A stretch of 64,000 bases of DNA from an uncultured Nitrospiraceae bacterium (GCA_903822005.1 CAIJNL010000002.1:269006-333005); one strand, 5' to 3'. Shown: positions 17,329-26,790, numbered from the stretch's first letter. The notes: generated by a model from the sequence alone, not told the origin. Translations and numbers: made by a program.

Positions 17329-18660
17329 ATGAATAAAGTCATCTCGTTTATTATTACTATTTTCTTTCTTTTGCCTGCCGGCGTAATGGCGGAAGAGCCT
17401 CAGCCTGCCGGGGACCTGTTCAGGAAAGATGAGGTCCTGACGCTCAGCCGTTGCATAGAAATAGCATTGCGCCAGCAGCCCTCAATGCTGGCTTCCACGT
17501 ATACAGTAAACGCAATCCAGAGCAGGGTTGGCGAGGCCCAGTCAGGCTATTTTCCCCAGGTGAGTGTCTCTGGCGGGTATAACAGGATCCAGCCAATGCC
17601 CGGCTCGTCAAATGCTACGACCCCGGGCCTTGTAACGACAACCCGCGTCAATACATTTGATCAGTACTCCGGCACTGCTGCCCTGACCCAGATGATATAC
17701 GATTTCGGAAAAACGCCGACCCAGGTCAGCATAGCGCGATTGAATCTCGATGCCTCCCGCGCAGACCTCGACGCCACCCGCGCCCAGACCATCCTTGCCG
17801 TCAAACAGGCTTATTTCGGCCTGCTGAAAGCGCAAAGAAATCTGGAAGTCGCAAAGGAAACCGTATCGCAATATGTTCAGCACCTCGATCAGGCAAAGGG
17901 TTTTTTCGAGGTTGGGGTAAAACCTAAATTCGATGTAACAAAAGCCGAGGTTGACCTTAGCAACTCACAGCTTAACCTGATAACCGCCGACAACGCCCTG
18001 AAGATAGCCCGGGTAACACTGAATAACGCGATGGGCCTGTCCAACCCGTCCGAATACAGGATCGAGGATTCCCTGTCCTTTGTAAGAAAAGATCTGACCC
18101 TTGCAAAGGCCATTGATACGTCCATGCAGAACAGGCCTGAGGTCCTTGCAACAGAACGCCGGGTCAGAGCTGCTGAAGAGAATGTCTCTCTTGCAACAAA
18201 GGGCTTCTTCCCCGTAATTAGCGGCAGTGCGGCTTACAGCAGGGCTTCTATAAATGAAGTCAATTTAAAACAGGACGGCTGGAATGCCGGCGTATCTATC
18301 TCTATCCCGATATTCAGCGGGTTCCTGACATACCATCAGGTGAAGGAAGCTGATGCAAACTATAGCGCCGCAAAGGCAAATTTTGATCTGCTCAAACTCA
18401 ACGTCGTGCTCGAAGTCCAGCAGGCTTATCTGAATCTCCTGGCTGCTGCCGACAGGATTCCGACTTCAGAACTTGCTCAGAGGCAGGCCACAGAAAATCT
18501 GGAGATCGCCAGCGGCAGATATGGAGCAGGGGTCGGCAACCCCATTGAGGTGACCGACGCGCAGGTCACTTATACCAATGCCAAGACCACATACACGCAG
18601 GCGCTGTATGATTACAACATCGCTGTCGCGAACCTGGACAAATCCATGGGGCTTAAGTGA
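17329..18660 (+). CDS. TolC-family outer-membrane efflux protein (first)
   Basis: A 443-residue outer-membrane channel. The signal peptide (1-22) is cut after VMA-EEP. Two OEP repeats follow, each with long helices (e.g. AKEAYFGLLKAQ-like and VLEVQQAYLNLLAAADR segments) typical of the TolC periplasmic tunnel. The start at the second ATG is preferred because AGGAGA lies 5 bases upstream; an ATG 18 bases earlier overlaps the pump's stop codon. It completes the MFP-RND-TolC tripartite pump. Its stop overlaps the GTG start of a second TolC gene. Confidence 0.92.
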   Translation: MNKVISFIITIFFLLPAGVMAEEPQPAGDLFRKDEVLTLSRCIEIALRQQPSMLASTYTVNAIQSRVGEAQSGYFPQVSVSGGYNRIQPMPGSSNATTPGLVTTTRVNTFDQYSGTAALTQMIYDFGKTPTQVSIARLNLDASRADLDATRAQTILAVKQAYFGLLKAQRNLEVAKETVSQYVQHLDQAKGFFEVGVKPKFDVTKAEVDLSNSQLNLITADNALKIARVTLNNAMGLSNPSEYRIEDSLSFVRKDLTLAKAIDTSMQNRPEVLATERRVRAAEENVSLATKGFFPVISGSAAYSRASINEVNLKQDGWNAGVSISIPIFSGFLTYHQVKEADANYSAAKANFDLLKLNVVLEVQQAYLNLLAAADRIPTSELAQRQATENLEIASGRYGAGVGNPIEVTDAQVTYTNAKTTYTQALYDYNIAVANLDKSMGLK

Positions 18661-19988
18661 GAAAATACGGAAAAAGAATAATCATCGCAACGGCCGTCGT
18701 ACTGCCGATCCTCATCCTGTTGTCGCTGTCGCCCTCATCAGCCGACGAAACAGGCATCCCGCGGCTGGCGCTTTCAGACGGCCTTAAAATCGCCACTCAG
18801 GATAGCAGGGTCATGAAGATCGCGGCTTTCTCAAAAGATATGGCTGCGCAGGATATAAACATCGCGCTCTCCCGCTATTTCCCGTCTGTCAATGCCCAGG
18901 CCAGCTATACAATGCTCGCCTACCAGCCGGGCGCCATATTCGGCGCAAACAAGGTGCCTACTTCCAACCAGGACTTCCCGTCCTACGGGGTAAGTTTCCA
19001 CCAGACACTCTTCGATTTCTTTGCGCGTGAGTCCCTTTACAAGGCATCAAGGGAGTCTTTTGAGCTGTCACAAAGAGACATCTTCAGGACAAAAAATATT
19101 ATCGCCCTGGAATTCGTCAATGCTTATTTAACACTGCTCGAATCAGACCAGATGATAATTGTAGGACAGAAAGAGGTTGAGGCGCTCCAGTCGCACTCGC
19201 GTATGGCGCTAGATCTCTTCGACGCCGGTACCATCACAAGGAATGATCTGCTGCAGGCCGAGGTCAGGCTTTCTGACGCGAGGCAAAGACTTCTGACGCT
19301 GAAAAACCTGAGGTCCCTTTACGCATCAACCATCAATAAAATACTTGTGCGACCCCTAAACCAGCCGGTCACGCCGGTAGAACCTTCTGAAGTAATCCTG
19401 CCGCTTCCCATACTCGAAAAGGCCTGGGAGGCCGCAGCCATAAACCGGCCTGAGATAAAAATCACGGACCATGAGCTGAGGATAAATGAGCTGAAGGAGA
19501 ATGCCAAGAAATCCGAATTCCTGCCGTCGCTCTTCGCCCAGGGGGGATACGATTATACAAAAAACCAGTACCAGGTACATGAAGACAACTGGTCTATAGT
19601 CTTCGGTCTGAAGTTCAATATCTTTAATGGCGGGGCCACGAAGGCCGAGCTGTCGAAGCTGAAATTGCGCTCAGAGCAGATTCGGGAAGACCGAAACCGG
19701 ATCACCGATGATATAAAACTTGAAGTAGAGCGCTATTATCTTGATGAAAAGAGCGCTGCAGAAAATACACTCGCCACAAAAGAGGCTGTCACGCAGGCCG
19801 CTGAAAACCTGCGCATCAACAGGGTCCGTTATGAAGAAGGCGTCGGAACAGCGACTGATGTGCTGGATGCCATCTCACTTCTGATTCTTGCTGAAAGGAA
19901 CCATTACAAGGCAACGTACGACATGAAGCGGGCACATGCCGGACTGCTTTACGCAACCGGAGAAGATTTGACGATTTCATATAAATAG
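18657..19988 (+). CDS. TolC-family outer-membrane efflux protein (second)
   Basis: A 443-residue TolC-like protein with a signal peptide ending near SSA-DET and the usual duplicated OEP helical layout (ALEFVNAYLTLLES-like first repeat, KLEVERYYLDEKSAAE-like second). It starts at GTG overlapping the previous stop (GTGA), so translation is coupled. Because the first TolC follows the RND pump and this one directly precedes EmrA/EmrB, it probably serves the second, MFS-type pump. Sequence similarity to its neighbour is low, so this is not a recent duplication. Confidence 0.92.
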   Translation: MRKYGKRIIIATAVVLPILILLSLSPSSADETGIPRLALSDGLKIATQDSRVMKIAAFSKDMAAQDINIALSRYFPSVNAQASYTMLAYQPGAIFGANKVPTSNQDFPSYGVSFHQTLFDFFARESLYKASRESFELSQRDIFRTKNIIALEFVNAYLTLLESDQMIIVGQKEVEALQSHSRMALDLFDAGTITRNDLLQAEVRLSDARQRLLTLKNLRSLYASTINKILVRPLNQPVTPVEPSEVILPLPILEKAWEAAAINRPEIKITDHELRINELKENAKKSEFLPSLFAQGGYDYTKNQYQVHEDNWSIVFGLKFNIFNGGATKAELSKLKLRSEQIREDRNRITDDIKLEVERYYLDEKSAAENTLATKEAVTQAAENLRINRVRYEEGVGTATDVLDAISLLILAERNHYKATYDMKRAHAGLLYATGEDLTISYK

Positions 19989-20001
19989 AGGCGGAAAATA
20001 T

Positions 20002-21015
20002 ATGGCAGAGACAAAAGGCGAAACCAGTAACAACGGAAAAAAGAAAAAGATAGCAGTCCTGATATTCGCGGGCATTGTGGCAGTCGGGGCGGTCATACTC
20101 TACTTTTACCTTGACTACAAATCCACCCACATAAGCACAGATGACGCGTATGTTGACGGCAGGATTTATCCGGTGGCCCCGAGAATTTCCGGCACAGTAA
20201 AGGCAGTTTATGTTGATCATAATCAGGTAGTGAAAAAAGGCGATCTTCTGCTTGAGATAGACCCGGCAGACAATGACGCAAGACTTAACGAAGCGGCTTC
20301 TTCCACGGACGTGGAAAGAGCAAAGCTTGCCGAATCGGAGGCGCGTAAGAAGGCGGCCTCTGCCCAGCTCGAGCTGAAAGGGGCTAATATGCGCCAGGCC
20401 GAGATAGATATGAAGCGGGCTGAGACCCTTTTAGAAAAGGGCGCTATTTCGAGAGACCGGTATGACAGGACAAAGACCCAGCATGACGTCGCTGCCGCTG
20501 ACTTCAAGGCCGCCCGTGAGCAGGTGCGCCAGGCTGAATCAGGCATAATCTCACAGGCCTCGCTGGTCAGAGAGAAAAGAGCGAAGCAGCTTACCGAAGA
20601 GCTGAATATGGGTTATACAAAAATATACGCTCCGGCGGACGGGCTTGTAACCAAGAAGAATGTCGAGAGCGGCAACAGGGTGCAGGCAGGCCAGCCTCTA
20701 ATGGCAATCGTGGCGCTCGATGATATATGGATCACTGCCAACTACAAGGAAACGCAGCTCGAAAAGATACGGCCGGGACAGAAGGTAAAAATAGAGATAG
20801 ATACGTTTTCAGGAGAGACCTTTTACGGAAAGGTGGACAGCATAACGGCAGGGACAGGCGCAGCTTTTTCTCTTTTTCCGCCTGAGAATGCCACTGGAAA
20901 CTATGTGAAGATTGTGCAGAGGATACCCGTAAAAATAATCCTTGATAAAAAAGCTGGTGCGTCGCCCGTCCTCCGCGTGGGCATGTCAGTAGTGCCGACA
21001 GTAATCATCGAATAG
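20002..21015 (+). CDS. emrA: EmrA/HlyD-family membrane fusion protein
   Basis: A 337-residue adaptor anchored by one N-terminal membrane helix (about 14-33). The motif ISTDDAYVDGRIYPVAPRISG is diagnostic for the EmrA branch. A long coiled-coil hairpin (about 90-190, rich in A, E, K and R) and the barrel domain follow. It bridges the MFS pump encoded next door to a TolC channel. GGCGG precedes the ATG. The stop abuts the start of emrB directly, with no intergenic base, indicating one transcript. Confidence 0.92.
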   Translation: MAETKGETSNNGKKKKIAVLIFAGIVAVGAVILYFYLDYKSTHISTDDAYVDGRIYPVAPRISGTVKAVYVDHNQVVKKGDLLLEIDPADNDARLNEAASSTDVERAKLAESEARKKAASAQLELKGANMRQAEIDMKRAETLLEKGAISRDRYDRTKTQHDVAAADFKAAREQVRQAESGIISQASLVREKRAKQLTEELNMGYTKIYAPADGLVTKKNVESGNRVQAGQPLMAIVALDDIWITANYKETQLEKIRPGQKVKIEIDTFSGETFYGKVDSITAGTGAAFSLFPPENATGNYVKIVQRIPVKIILDKKAGASPVLRVGMSVVPTVIIE

Positions 21016-22548
21016 ATGAACAAATGGATCGTTGCACTGACCGTGATGCTGCCCACGCTCATCGAGATCGTGGACACCTCGGTCGTCAATGTCTCGCTCG
21101 ACCATATACGCGGCAGCCTCTCTGCCGGTATCGACGAGTCGACATGGACCATTACCTCCTACCTGGTCTCGAACGCCATTATCATACCGATGACAGGCTG
21201 GCTGAGCAGGATGTTCGGCAGAAAAAAATACCTCCTCTTCTCGATAATCCTGTTCACGGTCGCTTCATTCCTTTGCGGTTCGGCGTGGAGCCTCCAGAGC
21301 CTCGTCGTCTTCCGCATCCTTCAGGGCATTGGCGGAGGAGCCCTTCAGCCGATATCTCAATCCATCCTCCTTGAGACTTTCCCCCCGAAACAGCACGGCA
21401 TCGCCATGGCGGTCTTCGGGGTGGGCATCATGTTCGGCCCGATCATCGGCCCTCTCATGGGTGGCTGGATAACTGACAACTGGTCCTGGCACTGGATCTT
21501 CTATATCAATATCCCGATCGGCATAATATCTGTCTTCATGACGATGATGTTCATCAAAGACCCCTCTTATATACAGAGTTCAAAAATGAAGATAGATTAC
21601 TGGGGACTTGCCCTCCTCTCTCTCGGTCTCGGCTGTCTCCAGATAGTCCTTGACAAGGGCCAGCAGGACAACTGGTTCGATTCCGGCTTCATAACCGCGT
21701 TGACCGCCGTATCCGCGGTCTCACTCATAACCTTTGTAATGGTCGAACTTTTCTTTGCAGAGCACCCGATAGTTGATCTCAGGATATTCAAAAACATCTC
21801 CTTCGGCAGCGGTAACCTCGTCATGTTCATCGGCTTCTTCAACCTCTTCGCGAGCATCGTGCTGCTACCGATCTTTCTGCAGTCACTGATGGGCTATACC
21901 TCATTCCTCTCGGGCTATGTGCTCGGTCCCGGTGGAATAGCCACGCTCATAGCACTTCCACTGGCCGGGCGACTGGTCACAAAGGTAAATCCGAAATACC
22001 TGCTAACCTTCGGCATAATAGTCAATGCCTACGCCACATATCTCATGTCCAATTTCACCCTGAACGCGGACTTTGCAACCGTTATCTGGCCCAGAATCGT
22101 GCTCGGCGTCGGGATGGGCTTTTTCTTCATACCGCTTACTACACTTACCATGTCGGGGATACCCAAAGAAGAGATGGGCAATGCCACGAGTATCTTTAAC
22201 CTCGTCAGGAACCTCGGCGGCAGCTTTGGAGTCGCCTTTGTCACTACCATGCTTGCCCGGCGTGAACAGTACCATCAGGCGCATCTTGTCACTAACCTTA
22301 CACCTTATGACACCCAGTACCAGATGGCCGTTCAGCAGGGTGCGGAGCTTTTACAACAGAGAGGGCTGGAGGCGACCCAGGCCCAGTACGGCAGCCTGGC
22401 CAACATATACCAGGAGATGCTGCGACAGGCCGGCATACTGGCGTTTAACGACGCCTTTTTTCTGGTTTTCTGCATCATGCTGGTCGTGCTGCCGCTTGTC
22501 CTGCTTATGAGGGTCAGCAAGGTCCCGGGGCCGCCCGGACTGCATTGA
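21016..22548 (+). CDS. emrB: EmrB-type drug:H+ antiporter (DHA2, 14 TM)
   Basis: A 510-residue inner-membrane transporter of the major facilitator superfamily with about 14 helices. It has the DHA2 signatures LDHIRGSL near helix 1 (with the typical D-T-S-V-V-N-V), the motif GWLSRMFGRKKYLL after helix 2, and GPIIGPLMGGWI. Together with EmrA and the adjacent TolC it forms a tripartite export system for hydrophobic compounds. Its start directly follows the emrA stop. Regulation is probably shared with the upstream TetR gene, 8.7 kb away in the same co-directional block. Confidence 0.94.
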   Translation: MNKWIVALTVMLPTLIEIVDTSVVNVSLDHIRGSLSAGIDESTWTITSYLVSNAIIIPMTGWLSRMFGRKKYLLFSIILFTVASFLCGSAWSLQSLVVFRILQGIGGGALQPISQSILLETFPPKQHGIAMAVFGVGIMFGPIIGPLMGGWITDNWSWHWIFYINIPIGIISVFMTMMFIKDPSYIQSSKMKIDYWGLALLSLGLGCLQIVLDKGQQDNWFDSGFITALTAVSAVSLITFVMVELFFAEHPIVDLRIFKNISFGSGNLVMFIGFFNLFASIVLLPIFLQSLMGYTSFLSGYVLGPGGIATLIALPLAGRLVTKVNPKYLLTFGIIVNAYATYLMSNFTLNADFATVIWPRIVLGVGMGFFFIPLTTLTMSGIPKEEMGNATSIFNLVRNLGGSFGVAFVTTMLARREQYHQAHLVTNLTPYDTQYQMAVQQGAELLQQRGLEATQAQYGSLANIYQEMLRQAGILAFNDAFFLVFCIMLVVLPLVLLMRVSKVPGPPGLH

Positions 22549-22577
22549 AAATCGGCCAATATGGTAATATATCAAGT

Positions 22578-23312
22578 ATGCTTGAACTTTCACTTGACGG
22601 TATAACAGTAGGGGCCTCGTCCAGGATACGCCCATTCCTGACCGAAATACTCTCACGCTTCCCGGACTCGATACATTCGATCTACGTGACCGGCAGCGCA
22701 CTGACACCTGACTTTAACGAGAAGAGATCTGACGTCAATTCGCTTATAATGCTCAACGAGATGAAGCTGGAATTCCTCAGGTCTCTTGCTCCTCTCGGCA
22801 GGAAATTCGGGGCAAAAGGTGTGGCGGCCCCTATCCTGATGACGCCGGAGTATGTGTCGCAATCCCTCGATGTTTTTCCGATGGAGTTCCTGGAACTCAA
22901 GATGATACATAAAACTATCTATGGCAAGGACATACTCGAAGGCATAGAAATAGAGAAACCGCTGCTCAGGCTGCAGTGCGAGCGCGAGATAAAGACACGC
23001 CTGATGGGCCTGAGGCAGGGATATATCTCAGTGCTCGGCAAGGCCGACAAGGTCTCCCGCATTCTCTCGGGCTCAATTACCGGCTGCATCCCCCTGTTCA
23101 GGGCCGTGATTTATCTGGAAGGCAAAGAGCCGCCTGTCACAAAGGCCGAAGTAATTAACGCCCTTGCCGAAGCAACCGGAGTCAAAGGCGGGGCATTTGC
23201 AAAGGTATTGTCGCTGCAAGACAAAGATGGTGACGACGCGCTTTCGCTCTTTGAAGAGTACTACTCAAATCTGGAATCTGTCTCAGCTATCATCAACGCC
23301 CTTGAGCAGTAA
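22578..23312 (+). CDS. Nucleotidyltransferase-like protein of unknown function
   Basis: A 244-residue soluble protein. The segment IYVTGSALTPDF-(5)-SDVNSLIML resembles the GS...DxD/N active-site signature of the polymerase-beta-like nucleotidyltransferase fold, but only one of the two usual aspartates is present (D-V-N). The C-terminal half is helical, like the helical caps of such enzymes. The chosen ATG gives a clean N-terminus; a TTG 33 bases upstream overlaps emrB and is possible. It lies between the efflux block and a TPM-domain gene. The substrate is unknown and activity is doubtful. Confidence 0.65.
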   Translation: MLELSLDGITVGASSRIRPFLTEILSRFPDSIHSIYVTGSALTPDFNEKRSDVNSLIMLNEMKLEFLRSLAPLGRKFGAKGVAAPILMTPEYVSQSLDVFPMEFLELKMIHKTIYGKDILEGIEIEKPLLRLQCEREIKTRLMGLRQGYISVLGKADKVSRILSGSITGCIPLFRAVIYLEGKEPPVTKAEVINALAEATGVKGGAFAKVLSLQDKDGDDALSLFEEYYSNLESVSAIINALEQ

Positions 23313-23322
23313 AAAAACCATC

Positions 23323-24105
23323 ATGCGCCATCTACCCTCAAAATTCATAGCACTTGCAACGATATGTCTGCTGCTTTGTGCGGCAGCAGCATTTGCGGTA
23401 ACGCCGCAGCCGCCTGCGACTCCCCAAACATATGTTGTCGACCTTGCCGGTATAATCCAGAATGACTACAAGGCAAAGTTGACCACATATCTAAGGGAGC
23501 TCGAACAAAAGACAACCGCACAATTCATCATACTTACTGTCAACAGCCTTGACGGCGAGGACGTCGCCGATATTGCCCAGCGCACCTTCGAAAAATGGAA
23601 ACTCGGCAAAAAAGGAAAAGACAACGGCCTTCTCATGGTTGTCGCGTTAAAAGATAAAAAATACCGCTTCCATACAGGATACGGCCTTGAGGGGGCGCTG
23701 CCCGACAGCATGCTCGGCTCAATAGGCAGGGACTATCTTGTGCCCTATTTCAGAAAGGGTGATTACGGCGGCGGCATATTCAACGCAACTGTTGTAATCG
23801 TCAGGACCATCGCGGGTGCCGAGGGAGCAGAGATTACCGGCATACCTAAAGCAGCAGCAAGGCCGCAGGCCAGGCCAAAAAGATCTTTTAGCTGGACGGA
23901 CCTCATCTGGATCGCTGTCGGCCTCGTGTTTTTTGTCCCGTTTCTGATATACAGCCTCTTCCGCAGGGCATCAGGCGGCAGTCGCTGGGGCGGCGGTTAT
24001 TGGGGAGGCGGGTATGGCGGCGGCTTTGGTGGCGGAGGTGGCGGCGGCTTCGGCGGTGGCGGTGGCGGTGACAGCGGAGGCGGAGGCTCATCAGGCGGCT
24101 GGTGA
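23323..24105 (+). CDS. TPM-domain (YgcG-type) exported membrane protein
   Basis: A 260-residue protein with a signal peptide (to about AFA-VTP) and a TPM phosphatase-like domain (about 32-160), including VVDLAGII, GLLMVVALKDKKYR and TGYGLEGALPD. A membrane helix lies at about 190-212, and the tail is built almost entirely of glycine with a few F, W and S. TPM/YgcG proteins are commonly paired with LemA, as here (LemA begins 90 bases later); the pair is implicated in envelope or membrane-protein quality control. The start was placed at the ATG before the signal peptide. Confidence 0.9.
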   Translation: MRHLPSKFIALATICLLLCAAAAFAVTPQPPATPQTYVVDLAGIIQNDYKAKLTTYLRELEQKTTAQFIILTVNSLDGEDVADIAQRTFEKWKLGKKGKDNGLLMVVALKDKKYRFHTGYGLEGALPDSMLGSIGRDYLVPYFRKGDYGGGIFNATVVIVRTIAGAEGAEITGIPKAAARPQARPKRSFSWTDLIWIAVGLVFFVPFLIYSLFRRASGGSRWGGGYWGGGYGGGFGGGGGGGFGGGGGGDSGGGGSSGGW

Positions 24106-24194
24106 TAGTATCCATTCAGGGAAACCGGATGGCTGGATCAAATAGAGACTTTAAAAGGTTGAATAACGAATCCAATTCACAACAGGAGGTTTAA

Positions 24195-24779
24195 ATGAGT
24201 TCAGGAGCAAAGATAGCGATCGTAGTCATAGGAGTATTGGTCATAATCGGCATAGGTTTTATTGGTTACGGCGTAAGCCAGTACAACCACGCGGTATCAC
24301 TTGATGAAAAAGTGAAGGCACAGTGGGCGCAGGTGGAGAACCAGTTGAAAAGGCGCTACGACCTGATCCCTAATCTCGTCGAGACTGTAAAAGGCTATGC
24401 GACACATGAGAAAGAGCTGTTCGAGAATATAGCAAACGCAAGGACAAAATACTTTCAGCCTAATCAGACTACTGACCAGAAGATTGCCTCATCCAAGCAG
24501 CTGGAAGGGTTCCTTTCCCGTTTGCTGGTGCTGAAAGAGACATACCCGCAGCTAAAAGCCAATCAGTCTTTCCTCAAGCTTCAGGACACCCTGGAGGGTA
24601 CAGAGAACAGGATTGCGGTTGAGAGAAAGCGCTACAACGATGTAGCGCAGGAAGTTAATACATTCCGCAGGTCGGTCTTTGGTGGCATCTTTGCCTCAAT
24701 GGCAGGCGTAAAAGAGGCTGCCTATTACGAGATCCCTGCTGCTCAGAAAGAAACGCCAAAGGTGCAATTCGGAAAGTAA
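24195..24779 (+). CDS. lemA: LemA family protein
   Basis: A 194-residue protein with one N-terminal membrane helix (about 6-28) and a helical bundle containing the family signature QVENQLKRRYDLIPNLVETV and FFEN-like NIANART. LemA proteins are membrane-anchored with an extracytoplasmic helical domain and usually sit beside TPM-domain proteins. GGAGG lies 8 bases before the ATG. A strong terminator follows, closing the long plus-strand block that began with tetR. Confidence 0.95.
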   Translation: MSSGAKIAIVVIGVLVIIGIGFIGYGVSQYNHAVSLDEKVKAQWAQVENQLKRRYDLIPNLVETVKGYATHEKELFENIANARTKYFQPNQTTDQKIASSKQLEGFLSRLLVLKETYPQLKANQSFLKLQDTLEGTENRIAVERKRYNDVAQEVNTFRRSVFGGIFASMAGVKEAAYYEIPAAQKETPKVQFGK

Positions 24780-24788
24780 AACAGCAAT

Positions 24789-24836
24789 AAAAGGCAAAAA
24801 AAGGGACTGACACCAGTCCCCTTTTTTGCCTTTTTA
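24789..24836 (+). terminator. Strong intrinsic terminator after lemA
   Basis: A stem of about 20 bp (AAAGGC-A-run-GGGACTG, loop ACAC, CAGTCCC-T-run-GCCTTTT) ends in T-rich sequence. The A-run before and T-run after make it usable from either strand, serving the convergent genes lemA and the SnoaL-like gene. Confidence 0.88.
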
Positions 24837-24862
24837 AGATAACGCTATTTGCCGCGATTTTA

Positions 24863-25456
24863 TTAATTGCCTATGCCAATCTGTTTCATATAGGTCGCGT
24901 TGTCCCAGTAGAGCCATTCCTCTATCATGACTCCGTCTTTCCAGTGTCCGATCGTGCACATTGGAATGCTGAACTTCTTGCTCGTTGGCTGGATGAACTT
25001 GCCGTCACCGACAGGCATGGGCTTTGTGAATGTCCCGGTCATGATCCCGGTCACGGCAGTAAATTCGCCTGAGCCGAACCGGACCGGATGCACCTTTATA
25101 CTTGTATCAGGGGCATATACAAACATGGCCTTCAGGTCTTCGATATGCCTGTCTATGCCGTCCGTGTGATGCCCGTCGGGCCAGTTGACTTTTACGTCCT
25201 TTGAATGGCTTTCATGAAGCCTTACCCATTCCTGATTGCTGAAGACGACGAAATCGAGCGTGTCGAAGGTGACGAGGTTCTTTTCTACCATCGCCTTCTC
25301 ATCTTTGTATTTCTTGAGTTCTATCTTCATCTCTCTGATCTTTGCCTTCATTTCGGGTGAATAGCCGTCCTCTTTCGGACCGGCTGCAAAGGTCAGTGGG
25401 ATAAACACAACAAGGGATACTGCAACCAAACATACACTTAATGCCGATCTTTTCAT
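24863..25456 (-). CDS. Exported SnoaL-like (ester cyclase-type) protein
   Basis: A 197-residue protein with a signal peptide (about 1-24, FAA-GPK). The rest resembles the SnoaL/NTF2-like alpha+beta barrel used by polyketide cyclases and many binding proteins: the NWPDGHHTDGIDRHIEDL and IGHWKDGVMIEEWLYWDN segments are characteristic. The start chosen is the ATG with AAGGAGA 6 bases upstream, 8 codons inside the longest frame. It is the last gene of a minus-strand run with pirin and DoxX. Catalysis is not certain. Confidence 0.85.
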   Translation of the reverse strand: MKRSALSVCLVAVSLVVFIPLTFAAGPKEDGYSPEMKAKIREMKIELKKYKDEKAMVEKNLVTFDTLDFVVFSNQEWVRLHESHSKDVKVNWPDGHHTDGIDRHIEDLKAMFVYAPDTSIKVHPVRFGSGEFTAVTGIMTGTFTKPMPVGDGKFIQPTSKKFSIPMCTIGHWKDGVMIEEWLYWDNATYMKQIGIGN

Positions 25457-25493
25457 AGTGCTTCTCCTTTCGTGAATCATAAACCCGCAAAGT

Positions 25494-26351
25494 CTATTTA
25501 TGTTTTATGAATGTCCCATTTCGATACTCATCAAACGCCTGCCGTATTTCTTCATCGGTGTTCATCACTATCGGGCCGTACCATGCAACAGGCTCTCCAA
25601 TAGGCTTGCCTGATATAAGCAGGAACCTGACTTGTTCGTCTCCTGCCGTGACTGTTACCTTATCGCCGTCCTCAAAAAGGCAGACTGTTCCGTCAACAAT
25701 GCTCTTATCAGTCTGCCCGTCAAAGCGCCCTTTGCCTTCTATGACATAGGCGAACACTGTATGACCCCGTTTCGTGGCATGTGAGAATTCAGCCTTTGCC
25801 GGGACCGTCACATCCAGGTATTCAGGATCGATGATTATACCGGTAACCGGGCCTTCCTGCTTGCCGATCTTGCCTGCTATGACCTTGATCTTCACCCCGT
25901 TTCCGAGTTTAACCTCCGGTACAGCGGCGCTCTTTATGTCGCGGTAACGCGGCTCCATCATCTTGTGTGACCTTGGCAGGTTGGCCCAAAGCTGGAATCC
26001 GTCCATTCTGCCTTCCGCATCGCCCTTTGGCATCTCCTGATGAATAATGCCGCTGCCTGCGGTCATCCACTGCATATCACCCGAGGAAATAACGCCCTTG
26101 TTGCCCATACTGTCTCCATGCTCCACATCTCCGGCCAGGACATATGTTATCGTCTCAATCCCGCGGTGCGGATGCCAGGGGAAGCCGGCCAAATAGTGGG
26201 CCGGGGTGTGCGAACGGAAGTCATCCAGCAGCAGGAACGGATCAAAAAGCGGCACCTCGTCGTTCGAGAATACCCGGTTCAGATGAACGCCGGCGCCCTC
26301 AAGGGTCGGCCTGCTTTTGATAATCTTTCGGATCTTTCTCTCTTTTGTCAT
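25494..26351 (-). CDS. Pirin family protein
   Basis: A 285-residue bicupin. The metal ligands expected in the N-terminal cupin are all present: H60 and H62 in FPWHPHRGIET, H104 and E106 in GIIHQEMP. Pirins bind iron and may act as quercetinases or redox-sensitive co-regulators. AAGGAAG precedes the ATG. It lies 10 bases after the DoxX gene on the same strand, a common pairing linked to oxidative stress. The C-terminal cupin ends with the WYGPIVMNTDEEI segment usual for the family. Confidence 0.95.
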   Translation of the reverse strand: MTKERKIRKIIKSRPTLEGAGVHLNRVFSNDEVPLFDPFLLLDDFRSHTPAHYLAGFPWHPHRGIETITYVLAGDVEHGDSMGNKGVISSGDMQWMTAGSGIIHQEMPKGDAEGRMDGFQLWANLPRSHKMMEPRYRDIKSAAVPEVKLGNGVKIKVIAGKIGKQEGPVTGIIIDPEYLDVTVPAKAEFSHATKRGHTVFAYVIEGKGRFDGQTDKSIVDGTVCLFEDGDKVTVTAGDEQVRFLLISGKPIGEPVAWYGPIVMNTDEEIRQAFDEYRNGTFIKHK

Positions 26352-26361
26352 ATTATCTTCC

Positions 26362-26790
26362 TTAGACTTTCCCCGCTATTTTCCTGTCCATAGACCATTT
26401 CCCACCACCGCTGATCATAAGGGCGAGCGCGATGGCGACAACCAGGATATGATATTCAAAGCCTTCGCCCTTCTGGTTTCCGTACCAGTTCATGAAGAAC
26501 CCGTTCTGCCAGTGGTTCAGATAAACACAGACAACCATGTTCACCGCAATTCCCAGAGCGGCTACGCGGGTGAGAAGACCTGTAATCAGCCCGAGCGGAC
26601 CGAGCGTCTCCGCGAGAATCGCGCAGAATGCCAGCACTGGCGGAATTCCGAGCTGTACGGTAAAGGCATTCATTATTGCTGAAAATCCGACAATTTTCTG
26701 AAGCCCGTGAGGGATGAATACGGCCGCTAATATAACCCTAAGCAAAAGAAACGTGATATCATCCTTTGTACCGAACAGCTTCCTGAACAT
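26362..26790 (-). CDS. DoxX family membrane protein
   Basis: A 142-residue inner-membrane protein with four predicted helices, including RVILAAVFIPHGLQKI and LAFCAILAETLGPLGLITG, typical of DoxX/SURF4-like proteins. The start is the ATG with AGGAGG 7 bases upstream, which trims 24 unlikely residues from the longest frame. It begins a minus-strand operon with pirin (10 bases downstream) and the SnoaL-like gene. DoxX proteins are tied to thiol and oxidative stress in other bacteria; the role here is inferred. Confidence 0.92.
   Translation of the reverse strand: MFRKLFGTKDDITFLLLRVILAAVFIPHGLQKIVGFSAIMNAFTVQLGIPPVLAFCAILAETLGPLGLITGLLTRVAALGIAVNMVVCVYLNHWQNGFFMNWYGNQKGEGFEYHILVVAIALALMISGGGKWSMDRKIAGKV

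Noticed and set aside
23985..24100. Tandem GGCGG-type DNA repeats
   Set aside because: They encode the glycine-rich tail of the TPM protein and are a coding low-complexity tract.
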